A DNA stretch of 64,000 bases, taken from an uncultured bacterium. GTDB lineage: Bacteria; Bacillota_I; Bacilli_A; RFN20; CAG-826. Location: assembly GCA_949283025.1 (NCBI GenBank), contig CASDRB010000012.1:62001-126000 (forward strand). The letters run 5' to 3'. Made by a program: the position numbers and the translations under genes. The notes under the pieces are model-generated. The model had not been told where the DNA came from. It made no database searches and was given only the letters and a program-made list of their open reading frames with translations. Numbering within the stretch: the first letter of the stretch is position 1; every line of letters begins with the position of its first letter. This document shows positions 35,841 to 44,114 of the stretch, piece after piece.

Positions 35841-36614
35841 TTAGATAATTTTTTCTAACTCATTAATAATGTTATTCAATTTATCAGCAATCTTTGAATA
35901 ATCAACGTATAAAGTTTGATACAAATCAACAATATTTTTTTCAAAATTAAGTGGCAAGATTTTGCAATTTTGTTTGCAAAGTTGTATCAATCTTTTTTCG
36001 CCAGGATGAGTCAATTCATTTATAGCAAAAATTATATCAAAATATGAGGCCATAAACTCCGTTGTGCGGTGATTGATGCTATTAATATCGTTTCTTTCAA
36101 CAGCCTTTAATATTTGATGTTCAAAATTAGGCAAGCCGTAACGCAATAACTTCATATTTCGCTCAATTATATTTTGTTTTAATTGTAAAGGATATTTACA
36201 TGTATAACGTTTTTTTAAAGCTGCTAATTTACCATTTTTATCGAAAACAATTTTGCAAGTTATTAAATTATGCCACATACATGTCGTGTAACAATTATGA
36301 GCAATGTGTTTATCTACAACAAGAGATATATCGTTTCCAAAATCATCAAGATTTCGATATAAAATGTCAATATCGACACCGTTTTTTAAAACACAATTAT
36401 CCTCATATTCCCAAAAGTGATTTCCAATTTCTATTTTTTGGCAATATTTTTGTAATATGTTATTTCTAGTTTTCTCATCAATTTTGTCATTAATGTATAA
36501 ATAAACATCATAATCAGACTTATCATCAAAAACGGTTCCTGCTCTAGAGCCACCTAACGCTATTGCTTCTACTTCATCTAATTTAGATAATTCTTCAAAT
36601 AATTGATCAATCAT
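35841..36614 (-). CDS. Nucleotidyltransferase-fold protein (DUF4037-like)
   Basis: 257 aa. N-terminal nucleotidyltransferase signature: ALGGSRAGTVFDDKSDYDVY (about 19-38) with the GGSRAG loop and DYD metal site, and a third acidic residue in VDIDILYRN near 88. The C-terminal half is helical with no motif I can name. Aminoglycoside adenylyltransferase-like proteins and DUF4037 enzymes share this layout; substrate cannot be assigned and resistance is not implied. It lies downstream of the Val-Thr-Leu tRNA cluster behind a terminator. Confidence 0.78.
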   Translation of the reverse strand: MIDQLFEELSKLDEVEAIALGGSRAGTVFDDKSDYDVYLYINDKIDEKTRNNILQKYCQKIEIGNHFWEYEDNCVLKNGVDIDILYRNLDDFGNDISLVVDKHIAHNCYTTCMWHNLITCKIVFDKNGKLAALKKRYTCKYPLQLKQNIIERNMKLLRYGLPNFEHQILKAVERNDINSINHRTTEFMASYFDIIFAINELTHPGEKRLIQLCKQNCKILPLNFEKNIVDLYQTLYVDYSKIADKLNNIINELEKII

Positions 36615-36649
36615 TGCATTTCTCCTTTTAAATAATTTTACAATTAAAA

Positions 36650-36670
36650 AGGTTTGATTTACTCAAACCT
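36650..36670 (-). terminator. Terminator of the Val-Thr-Leu tRNA cluster
   Basis: Minus-strand hairpin AGGTTTGA-GTAAA-TCAAACCT followed by TTTTT, 15 nt after the CCA of tRNA-Leu. Confidence 0.85.
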
Positions 36671-36684
36671 AGTATTTCAAATGT

Positions 36685-36769
36685 TGGTGCGGGCGACAGG
36701 AATCGAACCTGCATGCCTTGCGGCGTTAGATCCTAAGTCTAGTGCGTCTGCCAGTTTCGCCACGCCCGC
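36685..36769 (-). tRNA. tRNA-Leu (anticodon TAG)
   Basis: Minus-strand 85-nt cloverleaf with variable arm and encoded CCA. Acceptor stem GCGGGCG/CGCCCGC, T-arm GGTTCGATTCC, anticodon loop CTTAGGA with TAG reading CUN. Confidence 0.93.
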
Positions 36770-36813
36770 ATAATGCGGTGCGTTTATGATTCTCACTATA
36801 TACTTTAACAAAA

Positions 36814-36889
36814 TGGTGCCGACTATCGGAATCGAACCAACAACCTACTGATTACAAATCAGTTGCTCTGCCAATTGAGCTAAGTCGGC
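36814..36889 (-). tRNA. tRNA-Thr (anticodon TGT)
   Basis: Minus-strand 76-nt cloverleaf with encoded CCA. Acceptor GCCGACT/AGTCGGC, D-arm TAGCTCAATTGGCAGAGC, anticodon stem CTGAT/ATCAG with loop TTTGTAA, T-arm GGTTCGATTCC. Confidence 0.95.
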
Positions 36890-36898
36890 GTGTTTTCC

Positions 36899-36973
36899 TG
36901 GTGGACACTACAGGGATCGAACCTGTGACCTCTTCCGTGTGAAGGAAGCGTTCTCCCGCTGAACTAAGTGTCC
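36899..36973 (-). tRNA. tRNA-Val (anticodon CAC)
   Basis: Minus-strand 75-nt cloverleaf with encoded CCA. Acceptor GGACACT/AGTGTCC, anticodon stem CTTCC/GGAAG with loop TTCACAC, giving CAC (GUG codons). A CAC valine tRNA is a secondary isoacceptor; a TAC species is presumably elsewhere. Confidence 0.85.
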
Positions 36974-37186
36974 TCATAAACGCTTGTTTATATTATCAAA
37001 AAATAAATAAATATTCAATATCAATATTTATTTTTTCTTATTTTGCCAATAGATTAAAATCCAAATAAGAAAATTGATAATTCATATGAATTATAAAATT
37101 TATTTTTTGAAATTATATATCTCAAGGGTGTGTTCAGGGTATAATATAGATGGTTCCAAAAAAAGTTCTGTGTAGTTATTACCTTA

Positions 37187-37261
37187 CTATATTATGCCTA
37201 GTAATAAAGCAAAGATAACAATCATAGTTACAATTATTTGGAACTTTTTTTGTAATCTCAT
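37187..37261 (-). CDS. 24-residue hydrophobic peptide, candidate type I toxin
   Basis: Below usual ORF-size limits. The minus-strand ATG at 37261 is preceded by GAAAGGAG with 6-7 nt spacing, one of the best SD sites in the window. The frame has 24 codons and a TAG stop. It begins MRLQKKFQ, then a continuous hydrophobic stretch (IIVTMIVIFALLLGII), i.e. a short positively charged head and one membrane helix, as in Fst/TxpA/Ldr-type toxins. An 11-bp inverted repeat (AAAAAAAGTTC at 37158-37168 and GAACTTTTTTT at 37241-37251) would pair the start region with the 3' untranslated region. No homology search was possible. Confidence 0.5.
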   Translation of the reverse strand: MRLQKKFQIIVTMIVIFALLLGII

Positions 37262-37296
37262 ATTAGACTCCTTTCTAAGAATTAATCTCGTTAATA

Positions 37297-37320
37297 AAAA
37301 CACCACAACTTGCTTGTGGT
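37297..37320 (-). terminator. Hairpin with T-run upstream of the micro-ORF
   Basis: Minus strand: ACCACAA-GCAAG-TTGTGGT-GTTTTT, a good intrinsic terminator or attenuator located 35-60 nt before the micro-ORF start. Confidence 0.6.
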
Positions 37321-37456
37321 ATAATGAGGTTTAATTGTTAGGAAGGATGGGTAGTGTGTTAAATAAGCCTATTTATCAGCGTTAGGTGGATATTAAGTTT
37401 AAAAATAAAAAATGATGGATATTAGGAATATACCTTTTCCATCTAATCTATTTAAA

Positions 37457-37480
37457 AACTAGGCTAGTCCTAGTTATTTT
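37457..37480. terminator. Hairpin downstream of tRNA-Ile, usable on both strands
   Basis: Stem AACTAGG / CCTAGTT with 5-nt loop; T-rich on both sides. On the minus strand it would end the tRNA-Ile transcript. Confidence 0.75.
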
Positions 37481-37485
37481 TATTT

Positions 37486-37562
37486 TGGTGGGCCTTAATA
37501 GACTTGAACTATCGACCTCTCCCTTATCAGGGGAGTGCTCTAACCAACTGAGCTAAAGGCCC
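37486..37562 (-). tRNA. tRNA-Ile (anticodon GAT)
   Basis: Minus-strand 77-nt cloverleaf with encoded CCA. Acceptor GGGCCTT with AAGGCCC, D-arm TAGCTCAGTTGGTTAGAGC, anticodon stem CTCCC/GGGAG with loop CTGATAA, T-loop TTCAAGT instead of the usual TTCGAAT/TTCGATT. Confidence 0.95.
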
Positions 37563-37645
37563 ATTTACGTTTTTCAACGCTTTAATAATATACAATAGAC
37601 TTAAATAAAAAGCAACCATATTTTTATTGATTTATGAAAATAAAA

Positions 37646-37666
37646 AAACTCCCATTTGGGAGTTTT
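37646..37666 (-). terminator. Terminator of rplM-rpsI
   Basis: Hairpin AAAACTCCC-ATT-TGGGAGTTTT about 22 nt after the rpsI stop, with T-rich flank on the minus strand. Confidence 0.85.
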
Positions 37667-37688
37667 AATTAACAATATGCTCAAACGA

Positions 37689-38084
37689 TTAACGTTTAGA
37701 GAATTGTGGAGCTCTTCTAGCAGCTTTAAGACCGTATTTCTTACGTTCTTTAACACGAGCATCTCTTGTAATCATGCCAGCCACTTTTAAGGTTTTGCGA
37801 TCAACACCCGCCTCCAATAAAGCGCGAGCTAAACCTAAACGAATGGCACCGGCTTGACCAGTAAATCCACCACCTTTAACTTCTGCTCTAACATCATATT
37901 TATCAGCAGTATTTGTTAAAGTTAATGGTTGTTTTAAATCCATCACCAATGTTTCATAAGGCATATATTCGTGAACATCGCGTCCATTCACAACAATGTT
38001 GCCCTTGCCTAAAGTGACATAAACGCGAGCAACTGAGGATTTTCTACGACCTGTGCCGTAATATTGAACATCTTTTTTAGCCAT
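37689..38084 (-). CDS. rpsI: 30S ribosomal protein S9
   Basis: 131 aa, standard length. [16 protein letters not shown] at the start, [19 protein letters not shown] in the middle, and the basic C-terminal tail [17 protein letters not shown] that reaches the P-site tRNA. 14 nt after rplM, the universal pairing. Confidence 0.99.
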   Translation of the reverse strand: MAKKDVQYYGTGRRKSSVARVYVTLGKGNIVVNGRDVHEYMPYETLVMDLKQPLTLTNTADKYDVRAEVKGGGFTGQAGAIRLGLARALLEAGVDRKTLKVAGMITRDARVKERKKYGLKAARRAPQFSKR

Positions 38085-38098
38085 ATCTTACTCCTCTA

Positions 38099-38542
38099 CT
38101 AATATTTGAGCTCAAGCACTTCTGGCTTTTGAGCTTCATGTTTGTGGTCGGCGCCTTCATAAACAAATAATTTCTTTTCAATAGCGCGTCCTAATTTTCC
38201 TTTTGGTAACATCCCATGAACAGAACGTTCCACCATTTCGCATGGATAGTCAGCTAACATGACTTTCGCTGTTCTTTTGCGCAAGCCACCATTATAACCT
38301 GAAACATTGTAATAAACTTTATTTGTGAGTTTATTGTTGCCAGATAAAGAAACCTTATTTGCATTGATGATAATCACATAATCACCACAATCGACATTTG
38401 GAGTCCAAATAGGTTTGTTTTTTCCCATCAAAACGATAGCAACTTCACTGGCTAAACGACCCAATGGTTTGTCAGTAGCATCGATGACATACCATTTACG
38501 TTGAATTTCTAATGGTTTTGCAATAGTTGTTTGACGTTGCAT
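38099..38542 (-). CDS. rplM: 50S ribosomal protein L13
   Basis: 147 aa. [19 protein letters not shown] near residue 17, [18 protein letters not shown]-type segment near 50, and [20 protein letters not shown] near 110 are the L13 hallmarks. Here preceded by yebC rather than directly by truA as in Bacillus. AGAAGGGAG SD. Confidence 0.99.
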   Translation of the reverse strand: MQRQTTIAKPLEIQRKWYVIDATDKPLGRLASEVAIVLMGKNKPIWTPNVDCGDYVIIINANKVSLSGNNKLTNKVYYNVSGYNGGLRKRTAKVMLADYPCEMVERSVHGMLPKGKLGRAIEKKLFVYEGADHKHEAQKPEVLELKY

Positions 38543-38646
38543 AACTTTAATTCTCCCTTCTTACCAAACTGTATATCTTACCGGGACTACAATTTTAGCA
38601 ATTAGTGCCGACTAAAATAATATTATATATTATCGACCTTTGTCAA
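38543..38646 (-). promoter_or_regulatory. rplM promoter and leader
   Basis: Minus strand: consensus -35 TTGACA (38646-38641), 18-bp spacer, -10 TATTAT (38622-38617), giving a leader of about 70 nt before rplM. The leader contains GTCGGCACTAATTGC and GTAGTCCCGGTAAGATATAC. An L13-binding autoregulatory leader occurs at this spot in many Firmicutes; I cannot confirm that this sequence folds that way. Confidence 0.5.
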
Positions 38647-38677
38647 TATTTATCTTATATAATTTGTTATACAAAAA

Positions 38678-38699
38678 TAAAAACGCGATAAATCGCGTC
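38678..38699 (-). terminator. Terminator of yebC
   Basis: Minus strand GACGCGA-TTTA-TCGCGTT followed by TTT, directly after the stop codon of yebC. Confidence 0.85.
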
Positions 38700-38700
38700 T

Positions 38701-39408
38701 TTATAATTTTACATTGTGATAAACAGCTTGAACATCTTGGCATTCATCCAGCATATCAAGCAATTGCTTAAATTTTTCTTTTTCTTCACCTTCGGGAATC
38801 TCAATTTCTTCATTTGGTATTAAAGAAATCTCAGCTGTATCAAATTCATTTATATTCATTGAATTTAAGACATCTCTAGCCTTAGCAAAATCACTAGGCG
38901 AAACCAAAACCGAAATATAACCATCTTCATAATTGACTTCCAAAACATCAACATCGCCCAAAATTAAATTTTCTTCAACTTCGTCACGATTTTCACCTTT
39001 AAATTCAAATACGCCATATTCATTGAAATTATAAATGACCGAACCCATGTGGCCGCCTTTTTTGGTGATAGCACTTCTTACTTCAACATTGGCGCGATTA
39101 GTATTATCAGATAAAGTGTCAACGACGATATAAGAATTGCCAGGTCCAAATGCTTCGTAACGTCCAGATTCATAATTTTCAGCTGCCCCGCCTGCGGCTT
39201 TTTTAATAGCACGATCGATGACATCTTTAGGAACAGATTGTCCTTTCCATTTTTCGATAGCGCTTCTTAAAGCAAGGTTAGAATTAGGATCGGGCACTCC
39301 AGATCTAGCAGCGATATAAATTTCTTTACTAGCGCGCATATTAACTGCTGATTTTTTGGCTGCAGTAGCCGCCATGGCTTTTGCTCTAACTTCAAAGTGT
39401 CGTCCCAT
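38701..39408 (-). CDS. YebC/PmpR-family protein
   Basis: 235 aa, typical length. N-terminal MGRHFEVRAKAMAATAAKKS region, KAAGGAAENYESGRYEAFGP near 90, GSVIYNFNEYGVFEF near 142, and an acidic C-terminal domain. Family members are described as transcription regulators and, more recently, as factors that relieve ribosome stalling at proline stretches. Its place between truA and rplM, with own terminator, favours a translation role, but that is inference. 56 nt separate it from truA. Confidence 0.93.
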   Translation of the reverse strand: MGRHFEVRAKAMAATAAKKSAVNMRASKEIYIAARSGVPDPNSNLALRSAIEKWKGQSVPKDVIDRAIKKAAGGAAENYESGRYEAFGPGNSYIVVDTLSDNTNRANVEVRSAITKKGGHMGSVIYNFNEYGVFEFKGENRDEVEENLILGDVDVLEVNYEDGYISVLVSPSDFAKARDVLNSMNINEFDTAEISLIPNEEIEIPEGEEKEKFKQLLDMLDECQDVQAVYHNVKL

Positions 39409-39463
39409 AAATAGTCCTTCTTTCGCTTACATATAATATCAAAACATCCATATATTTTAAAGT

Positions 39464-40198
39464 TTAATATTTAACTTTAACTAAAAATAATCCTTTGGCA
39501 GGAGCTTTAATTGGAGCAAACTTCATCGAAAAATCAATCAAAGAGCGTTTAATGTCTTCAAATGATGTTTTACCTAAACCACACGCTAAGCAAGTTCCAA
39601 CAATAAATCTAATCATATAACGCATAAAACCATCACCTTGAAAATCAATGCGATAAATATTTTTTGTGTGTTTAATAGAAATATTATGGATAGTTCTTAC
39701 ATAACCAAGTTCATCTTCTTCTTTTGAAGTGTAGTTAATAAAATTATGCCGCCCAACAAACAAATTTAAACATTGTTTAAACAATTCAAAATTCAGTTCA
39801 CCATGGACATCATAAATAAATGGATAATTAAAAGCAGATAATTCGTTTAAACTAAACAAATACATATACGTCTTTGATTTAGCGTTTAAACGAGCATGAA
39901 AATTATGATTGACATATTTTAAAGATTTGATTCTTATATCTTTTTGTAACAAACAATTAATAGAATGTTTAAATAGTTTTAAATCCTCAATCTTTTTTTC
40001 AACATCAAAATGAAATGTTTGGCCCAACGCATGAACACCAGCATCAGTTCGACCAGAACCATAAATAGCAATTGGACAATTCAAAATTTTAGATAAAACT
40101 TTTTCAATTTGATTTTGAATAGTCTGACCATTAATTTGTTTTTGCCAACCTTGATATGCGGTTCCATCGTATTCAACCACCGCTAAAATTCTTTTCAT
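39464..40198 (-). CDS. truA: tRNA pseudouridine38-40 synthase TruA
   Basis: 244 aa. Catalytic Asp in YGSGRTDAGVHALGQTFHF near residue 52, N-terminal VEYDGTAYQGWQ near 7, and GDGFMRYMIRFIVGTCLACG near 195. Start overlaps the ecfT stop by 1 nt (TAATG), the conserved ecfA1-ecfA2-ecfT-truA operon of Bacilli. Confidence 0.98.
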   Translation of the reverse strand: MKRILAVVEYDGTAYQGWQKQINGQTIQNQIEKVLSKILNCPIAIYGSGRTDAGVHALGQTFHFDVEKKIEDLKLFKHSINCLLQKDIRIKSLKYVNHNFHARLNAKSKTYMYLFSLNELSAFNYPFIYDVHGELNFELFKQCLNLFVGRHNFINYTSKEEDELGYVRTIHNISIKHTKNIYRIDFQGDGFMRYMIRFIVGTCLACGLGKTSFEDIKRSLIDFSMKFAPIKAPAKGLFLVKVKY

Positions 40199-41067
40199 TA
40201 AAACGGGACCTCAACTTTAAAAATTGTTTCGATTAGATTTAAATTTTTATGAGCGATTGACAAATAAATAACTCCGCCAAATAAAGCGCCGACTAAAATA
40301 AAACAAATTAAATCCGACCAATGAAATCTCAACTGATGATATCTGGTTCTTTTCCTATTAGGATCATAGCCCCTTGCTTCCATGGCGTCTGCTAATTGTT
40401 CACTTCTTTCAAATGCCGAAATAAACAAAGGAATGATTAAAGAAATAATCGCTTTTAATCTTTTAATCAATCCTCCTTTTGAAAAATCGACACCGCGTGA
40501 TTCTTGAGCTTTCATGATTCGGTCGGTTTCATCTAAAATAGTAGGAATAAAACGTAAGGCTATAGAAATCATCATTGCGATAATGTGGACTGGAAATTTT
40601 AATGGCTTCAATGGGGTCATATACCATTCCAATCCATATGTTAAATCTAATGGTTTAGTGGTCGCTGTTAAAACCATTGTGATACAAATCATTAATATTA
40701 AACGCAAAATAATATATCCGCTTTGGTAAAAACCATCCCAATAAATAACATACTCGTTAATGTTAAATGCAGGTCTAGTATAATTAGGATTAGGTATCAA
40801 AATATAAACAATCATTAAAAATATTACCAAGAACCACATCGCTTTCAAACTTTTAAAAAGTTGGATAAAACTAACATGAGAAAAAAGCATAATTCCAATC
40901 ATTAAAAGCAAATAAAGGCCAGACATAATTAAACTAGTTGACCAAACACTAAATGGCATGAAAACAACAACCATAAGCAAAATCATAAACAAAATTTTGC
41001 TTCGAGGGTCAAGACGATGAACAAAAGAATTATGAGGGACATATCGTCCAAAAGTAAGCGACGTCAT
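40198..41067 (-). CDS. ecfT: ECF transporter transmembrane component EcfT
   Basis: 289 aa with 5-6 hydrophobic helices. The two coupling motifs are visible: QESRGVDF near residue 190 and MEARGYDPNRKRTRY near 230. It carries the energy from EcfA1/A2 to interchangeable S components such as RibU in this window. Overlaps ecfA2 by 4 nt (ATGA). Confidence 0.96.
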   Translation of the reverse strand: MTSLTFGRYVPHNSFVHRLDPRSKILFMILLMVVVFMPFSVWSTSLIMSGLYLLLMIGIMLFSHVSFIQLFKSLKAMWFLVIFLMIVYILIPNPNYTRPAFNINEYVIYWDGFYQSGYIILRLILMICITMVLTATTKPLDLTYGLEWYMTPLKPLKFPVHIIAMMISIALRFIPTILDETDRIMKAQESRGVDFSKGGLIKRLKAIISLIIPLFISAFERSEQLADAMEARGYDPNRKRTRYHQLRFHWSDLICFILVGALFGGVIYLSIAHKNLNLIETIFKVEVPF

Positions 41068-41921
41068 TTTATACTCCCTTTCTTTTCTTCAATTTGTTGA
41101 ATTAAAGAATCAATATCTTTAATCGACGAAACATCAATATCAAGACCTTTTTCTTTTAATTTCCGGCACAAAGAAAAAATCATCGGCACTTCAATAGAAC
41201 TATCATCAGGGAGTGATGAAAATACTTCATAAGGTAAACCAGACTTTATCATACGTCCGTGATCAATGACAAACACTTTACTGCAATATTTCAATACTAA
41301 ATCCATATCGTGAGTAACAAGAATAATAGTTGTACCATTATCATTCATTTGTTTAACTAAATTCATCAAATCTTTTGCTCCATTAGGATCTAATCCAGCA
41401 GTAGGTTCATCTAAAACTAAGATATCTGGTTGAATAGCTAAAATTCCGGCGATAGCAACACGCCTTTTTTCTCCACCAGATAATTCAAATGGAGAACGTT
41501 GAAAATAAGTTTCGTTAAGTCCAACACTAATTAAGGCATCATGTGCTCTTTTTAAAGCCTCTTTTTCATTGACTTTAAAATTTTTTGGTCCGAAAGCAAC
41601 ATCTTTTTCTACGGTTTCTTCAAATAATTGATATTCAGGAAATTGAAAAACTAAACCAATGTGCTTGCGAAGTTGATGAATATTTTTATTTTTTCTTTTT
41701 TTATTAACAATGATAAAATCATCAACTTGCACTTCTCCTTTGGTAGGAATTAAAAGTCCATTTAAGTGCTGAACAATAGTTGATTTTCCCGATCCTGTTG
41801 CGCCAATAAACGCCACAAAAGAACCGCTATCAATTGTCAAATTAACATCATATAACGCTGGAGTTTCAAATGGAGTTTTCAATGAATATGTATAAAATAC
41901 ATTTTTTAAATTTATTGACAT
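41064..41921 (-). CDS. ecfA2: ECF transporter ATPase EcfA2
   Basis: 285 aa. Walker A GATGSGKSTIVQHL near residue 40, LVFQFPEYQLFEETVEKDVA near 95 (EcfA2-type Q-loop), signature LSGGEKRRVAIAG near 145, Walker B ILVLDEPTAGLDP near 165. Heterodimer partner of EcfA1; genes overlap by 10 nt. Confidence 0.97.
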   Translation of the reverse strand: MSINLKNVFYTYSLKTPFETPALYDVNLTIDSGSFVAFIGATGSGKSTIVQHLNGLLIPTKGEVQVDDFIIVNKKRKNKNIHQLRKHIGLVFQFPEYQLFEETVEKDVAFGPKNFKVNEKEALKRAHDALISVGLNETYFQRSPFELSGGEKRRVAIAGILAIQPDILVLDEPTAGLDPNGAKDLMNLVKQMNDNGTTIILVTHDMDLVLKYCSKVFVIDHGRMIKSGLPYEVFSSLPDDSSIEVPMIFSLCRKLKEKGLDIDVSSIKDIDSLIQQIEEKKGSIK

Positions 41922-42727
41922 AAAAAATTCACCAAATCATCAATAGTTTCAATATTTGAAACACCAATTCCCCTTCTTTTTAATTTGTCTTTAAATTCTT
42001 GTAAAAATGGAACACTTAGCGACGTTTCTTTTAAAATTTCAGGATGCGAAAATACCTCCTTTTTATCACCTTGCAAAACAATTTTCCCTTTTGAAATAAC
42101 AAGTATATAATCAGAAAGATAGGCTTCTTCAATATCGTGCGTTATCGAAATAATTGTTAAATCTGGATTTTCTTTTTTCATATTAGCAATCAAATCTCGA
42201 ATTTCACGACGACCTTTTGGATCTAACATTGAAGTAGCTTCATCGAATATGATGATATTAGGTTGCATTGCTAAAACACCGGCAATAGCGACTCGTTGTT
42301 TTTGCCCGCCACTTAAATTGGATGGCTCTTTTTTTAAATAGTCAATCATGCCAACTTCTTCAGCGTATTTTTTTACCAATTTTGGCATCTCCTGACTGCT
42401 AATTTGTCGATTTTCTAACCCAAAAGCAATATCATCTTCAACCGTTGCAGAAATAAATTGGTTATCTGGATTTTGAAAAACAATTCCAATTTTCTTTCTA
42501 ATTTCACAAATATTTTCTTTGTTTAATAGCAAATCAAAAACTTTTATCTCACCAGATTTTTTGTTCAATAATCCAGTAATCAATTTTGCTAAAGTTGATT
42601 TGCCCGAACCATTAGGACCAATGATGGAAACATATGTCCCTTTTTTTATTTCAAATGATATATTGTTGATAGCATTACTAGTGCCACCGTAATTAAATAT
42701 TAAGTTTTTAACTTCAATCGCATTCAT
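41912..42727 (-). CDS. ecfA1: ECF transporter ATPase EcfA1
   Basis: 271 aa. Walker A GPNGSGKSTLAKLITG near residue 36, IVFQNPDNQFISATVEDDIA near 82, LSGGQKQRVAIAGVLAM near 138, Walker B IIIFDEATSMLDP near 159. First gene of the ECF module. In Bacillus it follows rplQ directly; here it follows the sigma-like gene with a 30-nt gap. Confidence 0.97.
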   Translation of the reverse strand: MNAIEVKNLIFNYGGTSNAINNISFEIKKGTYVSIIGPNGSGKSTLAKLITGLLNKKSGEIKVFDLLLNKENICEIRKKIGIVFQNPDNQFISATVEDDIAFGLENRQISSQEMPKLVKKYAEEVGMIDYLKKEPSNLSGGQKQRVAIAGVLAMQPNIIIFDEATSMLDPKGRREIRDLIANMKKENPDLTIISITHDIEEAYLSDYILVISKGKIVLQGDKKEVFSHPEILKETSLSVPFLQEFKDKLKRRGIGVSNIETIDDLVNFLCQ

Positions 42728-42757
42728 ACGTTGGCATTATATCATAAAAGATTAAGT

Positions 42758-43372
42758 TTACTTAATGTTTTTCAATTTTGCTAATTTTTTATGAACTTTA
42801 TCAATAATATATCGAATATGTTTTGGATTAGAAAACATCATTTTTGCAATATTTTTAATAGAATAATCTGAAATATAAAGTAAAAATATTTCTTTTTCTT
42901 CTTCGCTTAAATTTGAATTTGGATTATCACTTACATATGTGATAGCCTCGTTTTTATCAATTGTTTGATGAATTCGATTATCAATAAAGCCAATCACTTC
43001 ACTATAAGTCATATCGTCACCTTTTTTAATGTGGGCATCAAAAGATAAATTACCATTATTGAAATGGCGATTATTATCTTTTAACATTTTTTGAATTTCG
43101 TGAAATGATATTTTTTCCCAATATGCTTTAAAACGATTAGCGCCTGTTTTATATCGCTTTAACGCTAATTGAAAACTAGAAAGACAGACGCTTAAAAAAT
43201 CATCTTCGTTTAATCCTGGCGCATAGCTTTGTAAATAATAAATAGTACTCAATCGTTTAGCATGAGAAAAATAACGATAGAATAAAACATTGAAAACTTC
43301 ATCGTCTCCATTTTGAAAAAGTTCAATCAAAAAATCATCTTGTTGATTGACAAGTTCGTTTGAATGTTTCAT
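42758..43372 (-). CDS. Sigma-70-like factor in the SigH position
   Basis: 204 aa. An N-terminal sigma2-like part (about 10-105) contains VNQQDDFLIELFQNGDDEVF, NEDDFLSVCLSSFQLALKRY and AYWEKISFHEIQKMLKD. The C-terminal sigma4-like part (about 150-204) has LSEEEKEIFLLYISDYS and IAKMMFSNPKHIRYIIDKVH as a weak HTH. In Bacillus sigH lies just after rlmB, as this gene does (17-nt gap), so it is probably a diverged SigH descendant. Similarity to consensus is modest, so its function as a working sigma factor is uncertain. Confidence 0.65.
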   Translation of the reverse strand: MKHSNELVNQQDDFLIELFQNGDDEVFNVLFYRYFSHAKRLSTIYYLQSYAPGLNEDDFLSVCLSSFQLALKRYKTGANRFKAYWEKISFHEIQKMLKDNNRHFNNGNLSFDAHIKKGDDMTYSEVIGFIDNRIHQTIDKNEAITYVSDNPNSNLSEEEKEIFLLYISDYSIKNIAKMMFSNPKHIRYIIDKVHKKLAKLKNIK

Positions 43373-43389
43373 AAAAATTTACGTAGGAT

Positions 43390-44112
43390 TTAATTGCCGT
43401 TTTGTTTATATCGAATATGAGATAGCATAACTCCTGTAGCAACAGAAGCATTTAAACTATTGACATGACCATACATTGGGATTTTAACGACGTGATCACA
43501 TCTTTTTAATAATAATGATGAGATTCCATCTCCTTCAGAACCAATTATCAATGCAACTGGAAAATCATACTCCAAATTATGATATTCTAATTTAGCCATT
43601 CCATCTGTTGCGACCGACCAAAAACCATTGTCATGTAAAGTTTGCAATGTTTGAGATAAATTACCGACAAGTGCAACTTTGACATGATTAATAGCGCCAG
43701 TCGATGTTTTTGCTACAGTAGAATTGATCATGACTTGTCCATGTTTCTTAATAATAACGCCAGCAACATCAAATGCGTCAGCGCTTCTTAAAATGGCTCC
43801 AAAATTACCAGGATCATTTATGCCATCTAATATTAGTATAATTGGGTGAGTTTTGCATTTAGCAATGCGCATTATTTCTTCTAAAGAAGAATATTCATAT
43901 CGTTTAATTTCAGCAACAACGCCTTGATGATTGCCCTGAACCATTTTATTTAGTTGAGCATTATTTACAAAAACCAACTCAATCTTTTGATTTTTTACTT
44001 CCTCAATAAATTTTTTATCAGTAAAATTTTCAGCCACAAAAACTTTAAATACTTTAATGCTATTTAAAGCGTCTTTGACGGTGTTTTTTCCAAAAATATA
44101 GGTTTTTTGCAT
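43390..44112 (-). CDS. rlmB: 23S rRNA (guanosine2251-2'-O)-methyltransferase RlmB
   Basis: 240-residue SpoU-type enzyme with a SPOUT knot. LDGINDPGNFGAILRSADAF near residue 98, LIIGSEGDGISSLLLKRCD near 187, IPMYGHVNSLNASVATGVML near 210. N-terminal substrate-binding domain present. In Bacillus, mrnC lies between cysS and rlmB; here an MgtC gene does. Confidence 0.96.
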   Translation of the reverse strand: MQKTYIFGKNTVKDALNSIKVFKVFVAENFTDKKFIEEVKNQKIELVFVNNAQLNKMVQGNHQGVVAEIKRYEYSSLEEIMRIAKCKTHPIILILDGINDPGNFGAILRSADAFDVAGVIIKKHGQVMINSTVAKTSTGAINHVKVALVGNLSQTLQTLHDNGFWSVATDGMAKLEYHNLEYDFPVALIIGSEGDGISSLLLKRCDHVVKIPMYGHVNSLNASVATGVMLSHIRYKQNGN

Positions 44113-44114
44113 AA

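Larger units (their letters stand above)
36974..37485. other. 512-bp tRNA-flanked intergenic region with micro-ORF and hairpins
   Basis: Between tRNA-Val and tRNA-Ile. Bases 36974-37130 are very AT-rich with no signal I recognise. 37134-37145 contains a plus-strand GGGTATAAT -10 element. 37187-37261 (minus) is a 24-codon ORF with strong SD. 37297-37320 is a hairpin with T-run on the minus strand; its plus strand ends in TGGTATAAT (extended -10). 37326-37456 has no gene I recognise, and 37457-37475 is a strong hairpin. The 37320-37480 interval could encode a plus-strand small RNA, but this is weakly supported. Confidence 0.4.

Noticed and set aside
35841-36614. Aminoglycoside resistance gene
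   Set aside because: Only the general nucleotidyltransferase motif is visible; nothing specific to aminoglycoside enzymes.
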